DNA from: Sambucus nigra
Taxonomy: Eukaryota; Streptophyta; Magnoliopsida; Dipsacales; Adoxaceae
NCBI GenBank assembly: GCA_949130495.1
Contig: OX422213.1
Span: 541,477,467 to 541,541,466 of the forward strand
Length of the DNA: 64,000 nt
Reading direction: 5' to 3'
In this document: positions 1-11,199 of the stretch, in pieces
Numbering within the stretch: the stretch's first letter is position 1
Layout: every line of letters begins with the position of its first letter
Made by a program: the position numbers and the translations under genes
Notes under the pieces: model-generated
The model's database searches: none
What the model saw: the letters and a program-made list of their open reading frames with translations, nothing else
What the model was told of the DNA's origin: nothing

Positions 1-790
1 AGGACTGAGATCAATTTTGACCTAACTACGGTGACGATTCAAGACCGAGGTCAATTCTGATCTAAGAGAGGTGACGATCGAGGACTGAGGTCAATTCTGA
101 CTTAAGAGAGGTGACGACCAAGGATCGAGGTTAATTCTGACCTAACTAAGGTGACGATCCAAGATCGAGGTCAATTCTGATCTAAGAAAGGTGACAACCG
201 AGGACCGAGATCAATTTTAACCTAAAAAATATGAAGATCCAGGACCGAGGTCAATTCTGACCTAAGAGAGGTGATGACCGAGGACTGGGGTCAATTCTGA
301 CCTAATTAAGGTGACGATCTAAGACCGAGGTCAATTCTAACCTAAGAGAGGTAACGGTACAAGACCGAGGTTAATTATGACCTAAGAGAGGTGATAAATT
401 AGGACCGAGGTCAATTCTGACCGAACTATGGTGACTATCTAGAACCGAGGTCAATTCTAACCTAAGAAAGGTGACGACCGAGGATTGAGATCAATTCTAA
501 CCTAACTAAGTTGACGATCCAAGATCGAGGTCAATTATGACCTAAGAGAGGTGACGAACGAGGACGGCGGTCAATTCTGACCTGACTAAGTTGACGATCC
601 AAGACCGAGGTCAATTTTGACCTAAGACAGGTGACGACTGAGGACCGAGGTCAATTCTTACCTAACCAAGGTAACGATCCAAGATCGAGGTCAATTCTGA
701 ACTAAGAGAGGTGATGATCGAGGACTGAGGTCAATTATGACCTAACTAAGGTGATGATCCAAGACCAAGGTCAATTCTGACCTAAGAGGG
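1..790. repeat. Tandem array, 40-bp unit, about 20 copies
   Basis: A core close to GAGGTCAATTCTGACCTAAG recurs every 40 bp (positions 10, 50, 90, 130 and onward) until about 790. Two unit types tend to alternate, one with 'aactaaggtgacgatcc' and one with 'aagagaggtgacgaccg' after the core, giving an 80-bp higher-order period. Each core contains an inverted repeat AGGTCA-attc-TGACCT. The array runs off the left edge. Such arrays are known from the 3' untranslated regions of Ogre-type elements, and this one probably belongs to T0; that assignment is inference because the 3' LTR is not in the window. Confidence 0.9.
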
Positions 791-1243
791 GATAAAGATT
801 GGATTTTGGATTCCGGTGGGGAATAGCGAATGAGCCGGGGAAAATGTAGAGTGTCCTTTGGAGACATTAAAAATGATTTTCTGGAGTTTCGCTGGGGAAA
901 TTACCTCGTGATGTTGTTTTGAGCCAAGGAGATGAATGTTGGGGAAATCCTTGTGTTTTTGCAGATTTCGCAAAGAAAAGGGAAGTTCGATGCTGTAAAC
1001 TCTACTAGGGAAGTGATTAGGTGGTTCAGGTATTGGACGTATTGCTCGAGGAGATTTGAGACCTTTGGGGTATAGGAGGTGATCCTTAGAGATTCTCTAG
1101 GAACATTTCCAGGAGGGGATTTATTTGTCTCTTGAGAGTTTCTTTGGGGAGATAGGGGTTCCGCTTGAGGGAATGCGAAATTTTCTTGGCAAAAATTTTC
1201 TAAACCCTTCTAGATATTTTTAGGATTTTTCTAGGTATTTTCA
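791..1243. other. Non-coding stretch between the array and an antisense gene
   Basis: No reading frame or family motif seen. The end (1210-1244) is T-rich and closes with 'ttttcag', a plausible splice acceptor for the exon that follows, so part of this may be an intron of a plus-strand gene that starts outside the window. Confidence 0.4.
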
Positions 1244-1692
1244 GGTGATTTTTACCCTTGTGGGACAACCATTAAGGATACGTGGGCGACCGGGGTGAAT
1301 GCGCATATGAGGCATTTACTGGCGCATGAGTTCAGCCATTCTTGGTATCTTGGGGAGAGGGTGGTTCAACAGATTACTGGGGAGGAGGTGGTGGTGCCAC
1401 CTGCGCAGCATCCTACGTCTGTAAGGCAAGAGCGGTTGCTTCAAGAAGATGCGAGGATCGCGGCGATGATCGATGAGTCCTACCTGTAGTACACTGATAC
1501 GTATACGCCGTATGAATATATTGACTTTTTGATGAGCTGGTTAATGGCGCCCAGCATATATGATGCCTTGCCTTTCCCATATGCAGGTTCGACTCGGGCG
1601 GTGGGGTCTTCCCACAGTGGCGGTGGTCCGTCGGCGTCTGCGACGGAGGCGAATTCTGAGGTTCCCTTTGTTCGATTACATACCCCCTCATA
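1244..1692 (+). pseudogene. Antisense gene A of T0, 3' exon (unrecognised protein)
   Basis: An open frame follows a splice-acceptor-like ttttcag and runs from about 1245 to a TAG at 1487-1489. It stays open after that stop through a Tyr/Pro-rich and then Gly/Ser-rich stretch to the solo-LTR insertion at 1698. Visible text includes KDTWATG, LLAHEFSHSW and RQERLLQEDARIAAM. The frame resumes beyond the LTR (4897 on). It lies antisense to T0 gag-pol, on the side where Tat elements carry extra antisense ORFs. I do not recognise the family. HEFSH fits the loose HExxH zinc-protease pattern, but nothing else supports a peptidase. One stop plus the insertion make it non-functional. Confidence 0.4.
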
Positions 1693-2534
1693 CAATATGT
1701 AATACCCCATATATCTACACATTTATGATTTAACTAATTCAAAAATTAATTGGATAAATACGTTTTAGTTCGATTTTTTATATACGGCATAGCGAGTGAT
1801 ATGTGTGTATTTTATTTTATCTCACCAGGAGTGGCGTGTAGACCATTTTGAGGTGATAAATGAGAAATATATTTAAAGTGACTTATAATAAAATTTAGAG
1901 GTCACAAATGATTTCGGATGGGGCGAAATAGTCGGAATAATGTACCCATGGGTATAGTTTGGATCCCGGGTCAATTTTAGACCAAACTGGCACCTTTTGA
2001 GGGTAATTTGGTCATTTTAAAAGTAATGGTTAAAAGACCTACGAAAATTAGCACCATATATCTGGTAATTAAAATTGTGTTTTAGGGTTAATAACTCACA
2101 AAACTTAGAGAGGCCATTAGAGAGAAGGGGGAAACCAATTCCAAAGCTTAAGAATGGATTCTTGAAGATTTGGACTTGAATCTTGCACCGAAATCATCCA
2201 AGGAAGAACGATGGAGGGAGAAGAAAATCAATCCACCATTAACAACAAAAAATTAGACCCTACAAACTATGAGGCAAGTGTTTATTTCAAATCAAATTCA
2301 AGTTATAATACCCATGTGTAGGATGTTTTAAAAATTGGTAGATTCAATTGAAAAACTTTGAATTAAATGTATGAATTGATCACATGTTTGGGTAGGATTG
2401 CATGTAGAATGAATCCCTAAATGAAGATAGAATTAAATTTGAATGTATTTGAGGATTAACATATAATCTTTATTAGTTCTTCATTGAAGAACATGAATCA
2501 TGAATGACTTAGGGTGTAATTGATGAACACAAGA

Positions 2535-2920
2535 TGCCAATCTGCCAGAAATTTTAAAGTAACTTTAAATTTTTTTCATTTGAATTTTACTTCGAATTAA
2601 AGTGTGAACCATACGTTCCTAGAAATTCCTATCTCTTACCTATCAAATGAACTTGTAATTGGTTCAATTGGAGTTCTGTAGAGGGAGTAATTGACATTTT
2701 ACTACAGGGTGTTTGATCTGCGACCATAGAAATCTAGCAGAATTTTAACGTACTTTAAACGTGTACGATTTGAATTGTACTTAGAATTAGAGTGTGAATA
2801 ATAGATTCAAGGAAATTTATATCTCTTAGCTTTCCAATGAACTTAGAATCAGGTCAATCGGAGTTCTGTAGAGGGAGAAATCAAAATTTTACTAGAGGGT
2901 AATTAATCTGCTAGAAAATT
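2535..2920 (+). repeat. Diverged 190-bp tandem duplication inside the solo LTR
   Basis: The stretch ending in 'ggagttctgtagagggag' occurs at 2670 and again at 2860 with matching surroundings (attagagtgtgaa..., atctctta..., caatgaactt...). The copies differ at many positions, so the duplication predates this insertion. Confidence 0.7.
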
Positions 2921-3714
2921 TACGATTTGTTTCGGTTGCCAGAAAATGTGAGATTTTTCTTTTTATGCCTCAAATGCCTAAAATTTTATTGGGGAAGTGT
3001 TTGGGACATTGATGAAATATATTTATGGAATAATTATATGACATTAGGTTTATTATTGAGTGTTGGACTTTAATTTTGTCAGAGAATTAAAGTGGACATT
3101 CATAGGCTTGATTGTGACGTATTCTAATTCAAGATGATAAGAAGATAATTACGAAAAGTGTGAATGAACTTAAATTTGTTAGGTCAGTATGTTAATAAGG
3201 GTAACTACTGAATCTATATAAAATGGGGTAACTAGTACCCTTAGAGTTGTGTGAACACTCATATATATATGATAGTGGGATAAATCGTAAGGTAAATAGT
3301 ACGACAAATATGTGAGAGATATATAAAACATATTAATGTGTACTATCGAGTTGAGTGAACAACTATTGATGCATAGTAATATATAGGTTATATGAATACC
3401 TATAGTATACTAAATAAAATTTGGTGATCAAGGTATGAGTTCGAGCCAAGAAAGAGTAGAGAGAATACTCTAATAAATACGAAAGTGAAATAAATTCGTA
3501 AAGAAAACAAGTACGGTGAATATTAGAGAGAAATATATTACGTACAAGTATGAATAATTTGGTTGTGTGAATACATATAAATTTTTTACTTAGGTTGGGT
3601 GAATACCTACAATGCCTATATGATATTGGAGTTGAGGTTTAGACCGAGATAATATTCTATTTTTTCATTTACATTTGGAGTTGAGGATTAGACAAGGCCA
3701 ATGTAAATGATAGG

Positions 3715-3997
3715 AGAATTGGAGTCGATGATTAGACCGGGCCAATACTCCTTATAGTATATATTGTGTGTGAAATGTATAATATATAAATAATCTACTT
3801 GGGTAAAATGGTAGGTGATTATATGATGTGCATACATCAAAAAGATAAATAAATTGAGATAATTAGAGTTGATGATTAGACCGGGCCAATTATCCTTATA
3901 GTCTATATTGTGTGTGAAATATATACTATATGAATAATCTACTAGGATGAAGTAGTAGATAATCAGATGATGTGAATACATCTAACTATTAACTTAA
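3715..3997 (+). repeat. 143-bp tandem duplication inside the solo LTR
   Basis: 'gatgattagaccgggccaat' starts at 3727 and 3870, each followed by '..ccttatagt.tatattgtgtgtgaaat.tata' and an 'aataatctact' block. Two copies, moderately diverged. Confidence 0.75.
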
Positions 3998-4896
3998 GCG
4001 GAGAAATCTTAATGGGTAAAACATAATATTAGATAGTGAGCATGTAATGAATAAGATCAAGTGGTCAGACTTCACTTTCAAATCAGAAACTAACATATGT
4101 GAAATGTTACTTGAAAATTTATTAACAATATGAAAGGTGTTAATGAAACTTAGTACTGTATGGGCGGTACGTCAACTTAGACATGTACATAAGTTCAGAT
4201 GAGTACTATAGTCTAAATAGCATGGGTAGTTGTAGCTACAATAGACTAAGTATAGAACGTTAGGCGTGCACTATAAATGAGAGGTGGGGAGAACTCAAGA
4301 GAGAGTGTACTCGAACATGTGTAATCAATAACTGAATTTTATTGTGATAAATGCTTGATAAATATTTTCAAAATGTTTTGAGTACTAACTCTTGCTATAA
4401 AATATTTTTCAAAACCTTTTAGGTGTCCAGCCACAGGGATTCCATACTTAAGGATCTCATTCCAGGGACTCAGAGCTGTAGCACTGTGGATGCTGACAGG
4501 ATAATGATTAGACGATTCTACCTTTCTGATCTAGTGTAGGATCTTATTTCATATTCCATATATGGACAAGTTTTCCATTGTCGGTTTATAGTTATTGAGT
4601 ACTTTTGAGTATTGTGGATTGTGGTTTGAACTTTTAGTCGATGGTTTATCGGCAAGTCTTTAATTCATATATATTGTGTTGGATTCAACAATAGATACTA
4701 TAAATGTTTTATTTATCTTTTCGCATGGTATATTTTTTGTTAACTAAAGATAAAATTTGGCACCAGTCTAATTTCACTTAGGTGGTTAGTAATTAAAAAG
4801 TTTTCGACAGTGATGCTAAGAATGAACCATATGAGAAACCTGTTTTAATTTAATAAAGGCCTAATCACCTGATGTTTAATTAGGTGTCACACAATA

Positions 4897-5309
4897 TTCG
4901 GCGGGTTGATGGAGGGATGGTCCCCATGTTGCACCATCCTTATGTGATGGATTCGTAGGAGCTGGGTTTGACAGAGGAGGTTCTTCATCCTGCGGTATAC
5001 CTTCTTACTCTTTTTAGTTCCTTTTCTGTTTTGATCCTTTGTGCTTTGATACTGATTTTTCCTTGTTCTTGAAACAAGTCCGGGTGTCGACCATTTAGCT
5101 GAGGGACATTAGAGACTGGATATCTTGGGCGACTGCCCATATTCGGGATGCAGCCCCGATTCCTTCTTACTTGGTGTCGTCTACTTCGTTCGGGAGGACT
5201 TTGGCTCGGTTAGTGGTGGTGCATCGTCTCACCGTAGGGAAAAGAGAGCGTGTCGCGGGGGTGGAAGCTCTTAGAGAGAGGGAAAGAGAGAGAATGTGGG
5301 ATTGGCCTT
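4897..5309 (+). pseudogene. Antisense gene A of T0, end of gene
   Basis: Continues the frame interrupted by the solo LTR (RRVDGGMVPML, stop TAG near 4957, ELGLTEEVLHPA). It then shows a likely 84-bp intron (GT at 4995, AG at 5078), then a coding-like stretch with RDIRDWISWATAHIRDAAP and an Arg/Glu-rich end finishing in ERMWDWP and TAG at 5307-5309. The exon after the intron carries a further in-frame stop. This is the 3' end of a plus-strand gene, antisense to T0. Function unknown. Confidence 0.4.
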
Positions 5310-5772
5310 AGTCCCGTTATTTTTGCATTTCTTTTACTTCCTGCAAAATTTGATGTAACACAGAAGAATATATATATGCAATGGTTTTTTTATTATCTTT
5401 TGTTAATGGTGAATGCATGCACATGTGCTTTGACTTTGCTGCTAAGACAGTAAAAAGAGATATTTTTGCGATTTTAGAGGAAAGTTTTAAAAATGAGAAA
5501 TTTTATAGGGGTGGAAGAGGATTTTTGAAATTCTGTTGAGAATATCAATTTATTTTTTATTGAGCTTCTGATTTTGTCAAAAGAGGAAAAAGGAAAATTT
5601 CCAAAAATAGGGGGTTGACGATCGACAAGACCCTGGTCCTGCCTATCAGCAGTCAAGTCGAGTCCCATCAATTCAAAGCTTTTTATTAGTGCCCTCTTCA
5701 TCCTCTTGTACTTTTTAGGGTAGGATTTCTTCGATCTCTACAGGGGTCACGTCTTTTGTGAGGGTTTTCAAG
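5310..5772. other. Intergenic spacer between antisense genes A and B
   Basis: No convincing frame. An AT-rich part (5330-5560) is followed by a mixed part that leads to the TATA-like sequence at 5773. It probably holds the 3' untranslated region of gene A and the promoter of gene B. Confidence 0.4.
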
Positions 5773-5780
5773 TATAAAAA
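5773..5780 (+). promoter_or_regulatory. TATA-like box for antisense gene B
   Basis: TATAAAAA lies 137 bp upstream of the gene B start codon (5910), followed by a pyrimidine-rich leader (5810-5870). The position suits a core promoter with transcription starting near 5805. It is oriented away from T0 gag-pol. Confidence 0.45.
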
Positions 5781-5909
5781 GGGGTAAGTGCTGGAGTGTT
5801 TTCATGACACCTTCACATTCTTACTTACTTGCCTACTATCTCTTAGTCTTGCAAGATAGCAGTCCCTGGTAGCATTGAGTTTTCCAACTACCTCGAAGCC
5901 TTAGAAGTA

Positions 5910-7074
5910 ATGTGCTCTTATAATGTCGACTATGATGCTTTCAGTATGCGTCGAGTTTATTTGTGGTGCAACCGGCCCATTGAGTGGAACATGTTGATGG
6001 TGGTGGTGCAATTTTAGTACCCTGAAGACCATGTATTCCGCTTTGGGTTGGATGAAGTGTGTCCTACCTATGAGAAATTTTATGCCTAGTGTTACTGCAG
6101 CTCTTCTTGAGTTTTCCTCTTCTCCCAAGGAGTTGTTGGCTGGGCTTCTTCGTATTTCACCATCGACGGCTAGACCAATAGTTGTGGGGGAATGATCTCC
6201 CTTTAGGCGGTGTTATAGTCCGTGAATTTGCAGGAGGTTGGCGATGCTGAATATACCAGAGCCATTTTTCTATGCCTAGTATCAAAATTGCTGCTGGTGA
6301 CTGGGGAACTGCTGGTGGACCCACAATTTGCAGCTATTATTTCCTGGATGCCGTGTCTTTGCAATCCTACGGTGGTGATACTGGCGGAGGCTTTGAATGG
6401 CCTGGATGCCTGGCGAGAAGGTCGTTCGGACTTTCTGAGGGGTAGTCACGTGATGTTGTTCATGTGGTTATCTGAGAGACTCCGCCTGGTGACTCCTCCA
6501 GAGTATCCTTTGTCGGCTTTACCCAAATTCTTTTCGAGTCACTTCATCAGTGTTGGATTGGATATTAAGTGCTGGGAGAACTGGTTTGTGGAGCATGAGG
6601 CTCTAAATTTGTATTGGTCAGTGCCTTGGTGGGGACAGTTGCTGCCTTTTCTGGAGCTGGGAGAATACCCGTATGTCCGACTGGTTGGTCTCAAATAGAC
6701 CTCTTTCTATTTCCCTTGGCAGCTTCTATATCAATTTGGATGGGAAGAGGTCGTTCCACCTCGGACACTAGTCATTCTCAATCTATTGAGAGACTTTTGG
6801 CATATCCCTGGGGATTATATGAAGTGGTTGTGGGTAAGGGTGGTCAACAAGATGTTGTCTGTGGAGACTGGATAAAGGTGGCTTGTCTTATTTAATACCA
6901 TGGAGGGAGGTATTGTGGTTTTTTTGAAGCTAGTTCGGTCTTATCGGTCCATGGAGCACCTGCAGAAATCTATTCAGGCAGGGGAAGCTTAGGGACCCCA
7001 GGATGCAGATGATGATGATGGAGCGGTATCCAATGGTAGCTATGGATAGGACTCTTAGAGAGTTTATTTTGTAA
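5910..7074 (+). pseudogene. Antisense gene B of T0, DUF7745/gag-like N-terminal domain
   Basis: The ATG at 5910 opens a protein of the kind found at the start of some plant retroelement proteins: IEWNMLM, PEDHVFRFGLDEVCPTYEKF and then (6222-6698, open for 158 codons) a helical region with FLCLVSKLLL, VVILAEALNGLDA and FMWLSERLRL. This resembles the DUF7745 pattern as I remember it. It ends with a TAA at 7072-7074. It is broken by a TAG near 6015, a frameshift near 6090, TGA stops near 6193 and 6217, and frame changes after 6690. It lies antisense to and just downstream of T0 pol, the position of the antisense ORFs known in Tat elements. Confidence 0.6.
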
Positions 7075-7079
7075 TGGGG

Positions 7080-7190
7080 AATAAATGTGGGGATTTTATT
7101 TTGGCTTTTTTTAGGAAGGTAGGGGGAAGGGAGTTATCTGTTCCTTTTCTCATGTAATCTGTACCGAGATTTCTTATTAGTGAAATAAAT
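7080..7190 (+). terminator. Poly(A)-signal-like motifs after gene B
   Basis: AATAAA at 7080-7085 and AATAAAT at 7184-7190 follow the stop codon of gene B. Motif match only. Confidence 0.3.
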
Positions 7191-7533
7191 AAGTTTTTGA
7201 TCATCCAGCTGTGCCTTTGATGAGTTTTGTATTTTTGAATTTTCTATACTGATTGTTAAGGCATACATAATCCTTTTGTTCGAGTATATGTTAGAATGAA
7301 TTGTCGTTCTCGGAGATAAGAAAAGAATAGTTTTTTTGTGAAAAAGAAAGGTTCGTGCTCATGTATGGTGAATGAGCTGCCTACGTACCTCGAGAATTTT
7401 GAAGATTTTTATTTTATTTGAAAATGGTTTTGCACAGGATCAGGCTCACGTACCTCTAGGTAGAAGGAAATGAAGAGATTTTTTTAAGAATAGAAGGGAG
7501 ATGAGAAAAGTGGTAGCGCGCCGAGATTTCAGA
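7191..7533. other. Convergent gap between T0 pol and gene B
   Basis: Sequence between the pol stop (7534, minus) and the end of gene B. No frame and, unlike T1-T3, no tandem array here. Confidence 0.5.
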
Positions 7534-8800
7534 CTAGGGGTAGAACTTTTTTAGACATTCTAGGTTAAATGGATGAGCCATATCTTCCCCATCTAAGTCG
7601 ATGAGCACGGAATCACCGCCGGATAAGATCTTCTTCACAATGTAGGGGCCGCTCCAATTGGGCTTGAATTTCCCTATGGGGTCCCAGATGGGTCCTATGA
7701 TCTCTTTGAGGGCTAAATCCCCTTCTCGAACACCGTGGTCCTTGACTCTCTTATTGAATGATCACGCTATTTGGTGATGGTACCCTTGTATGTGGTATAG
7801 CACTTTTAATCTCCTTTTGTCTAGGAGGGTCAGCTTATCAAGACGGCTTTGGCACCAGTCTTCTTCACTGACCTTGTTTTCAAGCATGACGCGCAATGAG
7901 GGTATTTCTAGCTCCACGGGTAGGACTACTTCCATGCCGTAAAATAGAGAGTAAGGGGTATCCGCAATAGAGATTCAAATTGAGGTTTGGTAGCCCCAGA
8001 GGGCGTATGGGATCCGGTCGGCCCAATCTCGACAACTTTCGGTCATGTTGCTAATAATGGACTTGAGGTTCTTATTAGCGACTTTGACTGCACCATTGGT
8101 TTAAGGTCAGTAGGGAGAAGATTTGTGCTTCTGAATTTCATACTCGTTGACCACTTCTATAACTTCTTCCTCTAAATGCAACCCGTTATCTGACACTAAC
8201 TTGTGCGAGACCCCATATCGGCAGATGATATTTTTCTTAATGAATTTTGTCCACGTCTTGGCATTCAGCATTGCGTATGACTCAACTTCGACCCATTTGG
8301 TGAAGTAATCAATAGCAAATATGATGAACTCATGCCTTTTGGAACCCTTTGGTGTAAATTTCCCTATAATGTCGATAACGTAGGTGGAGAACATCCAGGG
8401 AGAAGTCATGTTGTATAATTTACACGAAGGAAGATACTGAAGGTTGGAGAGTTATTAGCATTTGAGGCATCTACGGACATAGGCAGTGCAATCCTGGGTC
8501 ATGGTAGTCCGGTAATAGCCCTGTCGGATGATCTTCTTGGCAAGCATGTGACCATTCATGTGGGGTCCGCATTCCCCACTGTGGATCTTCTGCATTATCT
8601 TGTTAATGCCATCACCTATAATACAGTGCTGATGAGTTTCATCAAAGTTCCTTTTGAGCAGCGCTTTGTGACATATGATGTACTGGGCAGCCAGTCTTCG
8701 AAGAGTTGCTCGATCTTTCTTGTTAAATCCCTCGAGATACCTACCATGCTTGAGGAGGCACCATATATCATAGTACTAGTAATTGGCTAGATCGGGATCT
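7534..8800 (-). pseudogene. pol: T0 pol: integrase
   Basis: Read on the minus strand from about 8800 to the TAG at 7534-7536. Visible parts are the zinc-finger surroundings (broken), the core with GKFTPKGSKRHEFIIFAIDYFTKWVE and KLVSDNGLHLEEEVIE (8107-8409), and the C-terminal end with GKFKPNWSGPYIVKKILSGG and a final LECLKKFYP. The second catalytic Asp (SDNG) is kept. In the first catalytic motif the usual Asp-x-x-Gly is read as DIIGKF. Frameshifts at both ends of the 8107-8409 block separate it from the rest. Function in an intact copy: inserting element DNA into the genome. Confidence 0.75.
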
Positions 8801-9760
8801 TCTATGGTGACGAGCTCAATATGGTAATAGTGGGTTGGTTTCTCTTGCTTTTGAATCTAGAAGGGGTCATTATTATTCCTTCGGGCATGTCGACCATGAA
8901 GGCTAAGGTAGCAAGGGCATCGGCTAGGTTATTTTTTGCTCGAGGTAGGTAATGGAAGGTGATGTCTTGGAATTAAGAGGCTAGTTCTTCCAAGTGGGCA
9001 TGGAAGGGTTGGAGATTCTCGTCCTTGACACTCCACTTTCTGAGCACTTGACCAATGATGAGGGCAAAATCCCCGTAGACGTCTAGGCATTGAATACCTT
9101 TCTCAAGAGAAACTTTGAGGCCTACCGTGTATTCCTCATATTCATTTATGTTGTTGGTACAAGGTAAATCCATCTTGATGTCGATGGGAGTATGGGAGTC
9201 ATTTGGGGCAATCAGAAGTATACCAATGCCATATCCCTATTTATTGGTTATGCCATCAAAGAACGTTTTCCATCGGAGGTTATCCTGGGCAGTGCAGAGG
9301 ATGTTTTCATCTGGGAATTCATAGATCTAGACATTAGCCTCATCTATGGGGTAATCAGCGAGGTAGTAAGAGATGGTTCTTGCTTTCGTGGCTTTCTGCG
9401 TGACGTACATGATATCAAACTCGACTAGGAGCATCAACCATCGGGCCATTAGGCTAGATAAGGCAGGTTTTCAAGCAGGTATTTTATGAGGTCCATTCGG
9501 GATACAAGTTTGATGGGGAAGGCGAGCATGTAGTGCCGTAACTTTTGGGTGACCCAGATAAAAGCAACACATGCCTTTTCCAAAGCAGTGTAGTTGACTT
9601 CGTATCCGGCCAATTTGTAATTGGCATAATAAATGGCTCTTTCTTTGTGGGAATCTTCAAGGTATTGGGCTAGAAAATCCCCAGCTGCAGTGTCGATTAT
9701 GGTTAGGTATAGGAGTAACGGGGGACCAAGTTGTGGTGGCATGAGTACCGGGGGTTGGGT
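8801..9760 (-). pseudogene. pol: T0 pol: RNase H and archaeal-type second RNase H
   Basis: 9449-9742 carries the RT-linked RNase H (KERAIYYANYKLAGYEVNYTALEKAC, RHYMLAFPIKLVSRMD). 8973-9173 carries part of the second RNase H found in Tat elements (NINEYEEYTVGLKVSLEKGIQ, DFALIIGQVLRKW). In related copies the block reads NEAEYEA, so the first Glu is shifted here. Stops and frame changes separate the pieces. Confidence 0.7.
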
Positions 9761-10800
9761 CAGATATTGTTTGATTTAGTCAAAAGCTTATTGACAGGCC
9801 TCGTTCCAAACCTTGGTTGAATCCTTTCGGAGGAGTTTGAAGATAGGTTCATATATGGAGGTTAACTGGCTGATGAACCGACTAATGTATTGTAATTTTC
9901 TAAGGAAACCTCATACTTCTTTCTCTATTCGGGGAGGTGGCATCTCAAGTATGGCTTTCATCTTAGAAAGATCTGCTTCTATTCCTTTCTCAGTGACTAT
10001 GAATCCCAAGAGTTTCCCCTTTGTAATGCCGAAGACGCATTTCTGTGAATTGAGCATCATCTGATACTGTCATAATCGTTCAGAGAACTTTCGGAGAGCG
10101 GGAATATGGCCCTCTCTAGTCTTGGATTTGATAATCATATCATCCACATAGACCTCAACGTCTTTATGAATCAAACCGCGCAGGATGGTTATGGCATCCC
10201 TCTGGAAGGTAGCCTTGCCGTTCTTGAGCCCGAATGGCATAATAGTGTAGCAAAAGGTTCCCCATGGGGTGATGAATGCGATTTTTTTTGGTGGTCTGGG
10301 TGCATTTTGATTTGGTTGAATTCGGAAAACCCGTCGACGAATGACTTGAGAGCATGAATGGTTGTATTGTCTACGATCATGTCGATATTGGGTAACGGAT
10401 AATCATCCTTTCGAGAGGCTTTGTTCAAGTCCTGGTAGTCTACACACATCCGAACCTTCCCTACTGATTTCGGCACAGGCACTGTGTTGGCTAGCCATGT
10501 GGGATATTCGATCACATGAATGAAGCCTACGTTCAACTGCTTGACCACCTCTTCTTTGACTTTGAGCGACCATTCGATGAAGAGCTTTCCTAATTTTTGT
10601 TTGACCGTCTTGTTATTTGGGAGTGTGGGAATCTCATGATGAGCTATTTTAGGATCAATGTCCGGTATATCGTCATAGGACCATGCGAAGACATCCACGA
10701 ATTCCTTTATCAGTTATTCGAGTTGTGCACACTCATGCTCGTTAAGCGTATCCCCGATCCTAATCTTGTGCAATTGGATACTAAAACCGAGGTTAGTAAC
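9761..10800 (-). pseudogene. pol: T0 pol: reverse transcriptase
   Basis: Best preserved at 10189-10698: DVFAWSYDDIPDIDP, KVRMCVDYQDLNKASRKDDYPLP and a FVDGFSEFNQIKM block. Further left the catalytic YVDD (within DVEVYVDDMIIKSK, near 10140-10165) is intact. The wording DVFAWSY...DIDP and DGFSGYNQI-like blocks are typical of the Ogre/Tat branch. A TAA near 10708-10713 lies upstream of DVFAWS, and a frameshift lies between the YVDD block and the upstream part. Confidence 0.85.
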
Positions 10801-10836
10801 AACAGTTTATTCTTCATTAACTTAAATGTGGTTATG

Positions 10837-11199
10837 TTATTTATTATTAACCTTATTTAGATCAGTTAAGAATTGCTCATTTGCAAAGTCATCATCATCA
10901 GAAGTTTGATTAGAATCTAGACAATTAATGTAAGGCATAACAAGATACTCAAAATCTTTTTTTATTTCATTGATAGGAAAAATAGCATTGAGAACCTCAT
11001 CAAAGGAGGCCTCGATTACATTTGAGCAAGGATAGACAACAACAGAAGAAATGGGGTAAATAATGAGAATATGGGGGATTTCAATCGGTAGAACTAGCAC
11101 AACATGCCAGTTGAGGAGAGGTGTATCATCAACTTTAATCAATTGGGATGGATCCAGTGATGTAGTGCCAGAGTGAACCACACAAAGTGTCAGCCCCAC
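10837..11199 (-). pseudogene. T0 linker between protease and RT
   Basis: A 120-codon open frame on the minus strand, acidic towards its end (TSDDDDFANEQFLTDLNKV). It has no recognised domain. Its place between protease and RT is where Ogre-type elements have a poorly conserved spacer and, in some, an intron. I cannot tell whether it was translated as part of pol. Confidence 0.45.

Larger units (their letters stand above)
1698..4891 (+). mobile_element. Solo LTR, 3194 bp, Tekay/Del-like Ty3/gypsy
   Basis: Begins TGTAATACCCC and ends GGTGTCACA, near-perfect inverted termini. The 5-bp target duplication CAATA flanks both ends (1693-1697 and 4892-4896). No gag, pol, primer-binding site or second LTR is present, so it is what remains after LTR-LTR recombination. 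The length, AT-richness and TGTAATACC start suit long chromovirus LTRs of the Tekay/Del type (assigned from memory of that group). It splits antisense gene A of T0. The only long frame, minus strand 3688-3981, crosses an internal duplication and is not a gene. Confidence 0.88.

Noticed and set aside
1..790. Regular repeats resembling a CRISPR array
   Set aside because: Units are directly adjacent and diverged, with no unique spacers between constant repeats, and the setting is a plant retrotransposon. The same applies to 16761-17390, 31815-32957 and 54589-55525.
1295..1489. HEFSH in the frame fits the HExxH zinc-protease signature
   Set aside because: A five-residue match is expected by chance. 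There is no third ligand region or peptidase fold pattern, and the frame belongs to a broken antisense gene of T0.
3688..3981. 97-codon minus-strand frame in the solo LTR
   Set aside because: It reads through the two copies of a 143-bp duplication in AT-rich LTR DNA, so its repeated protein text is a by-product.
5250..5453. 67-codon plus-strand frame (hydrophobic end)
   Set aside because: Overlaps the end of antisense gene A in another frame, and its hydrophobic part comes from AT-rich DNA after the gene.
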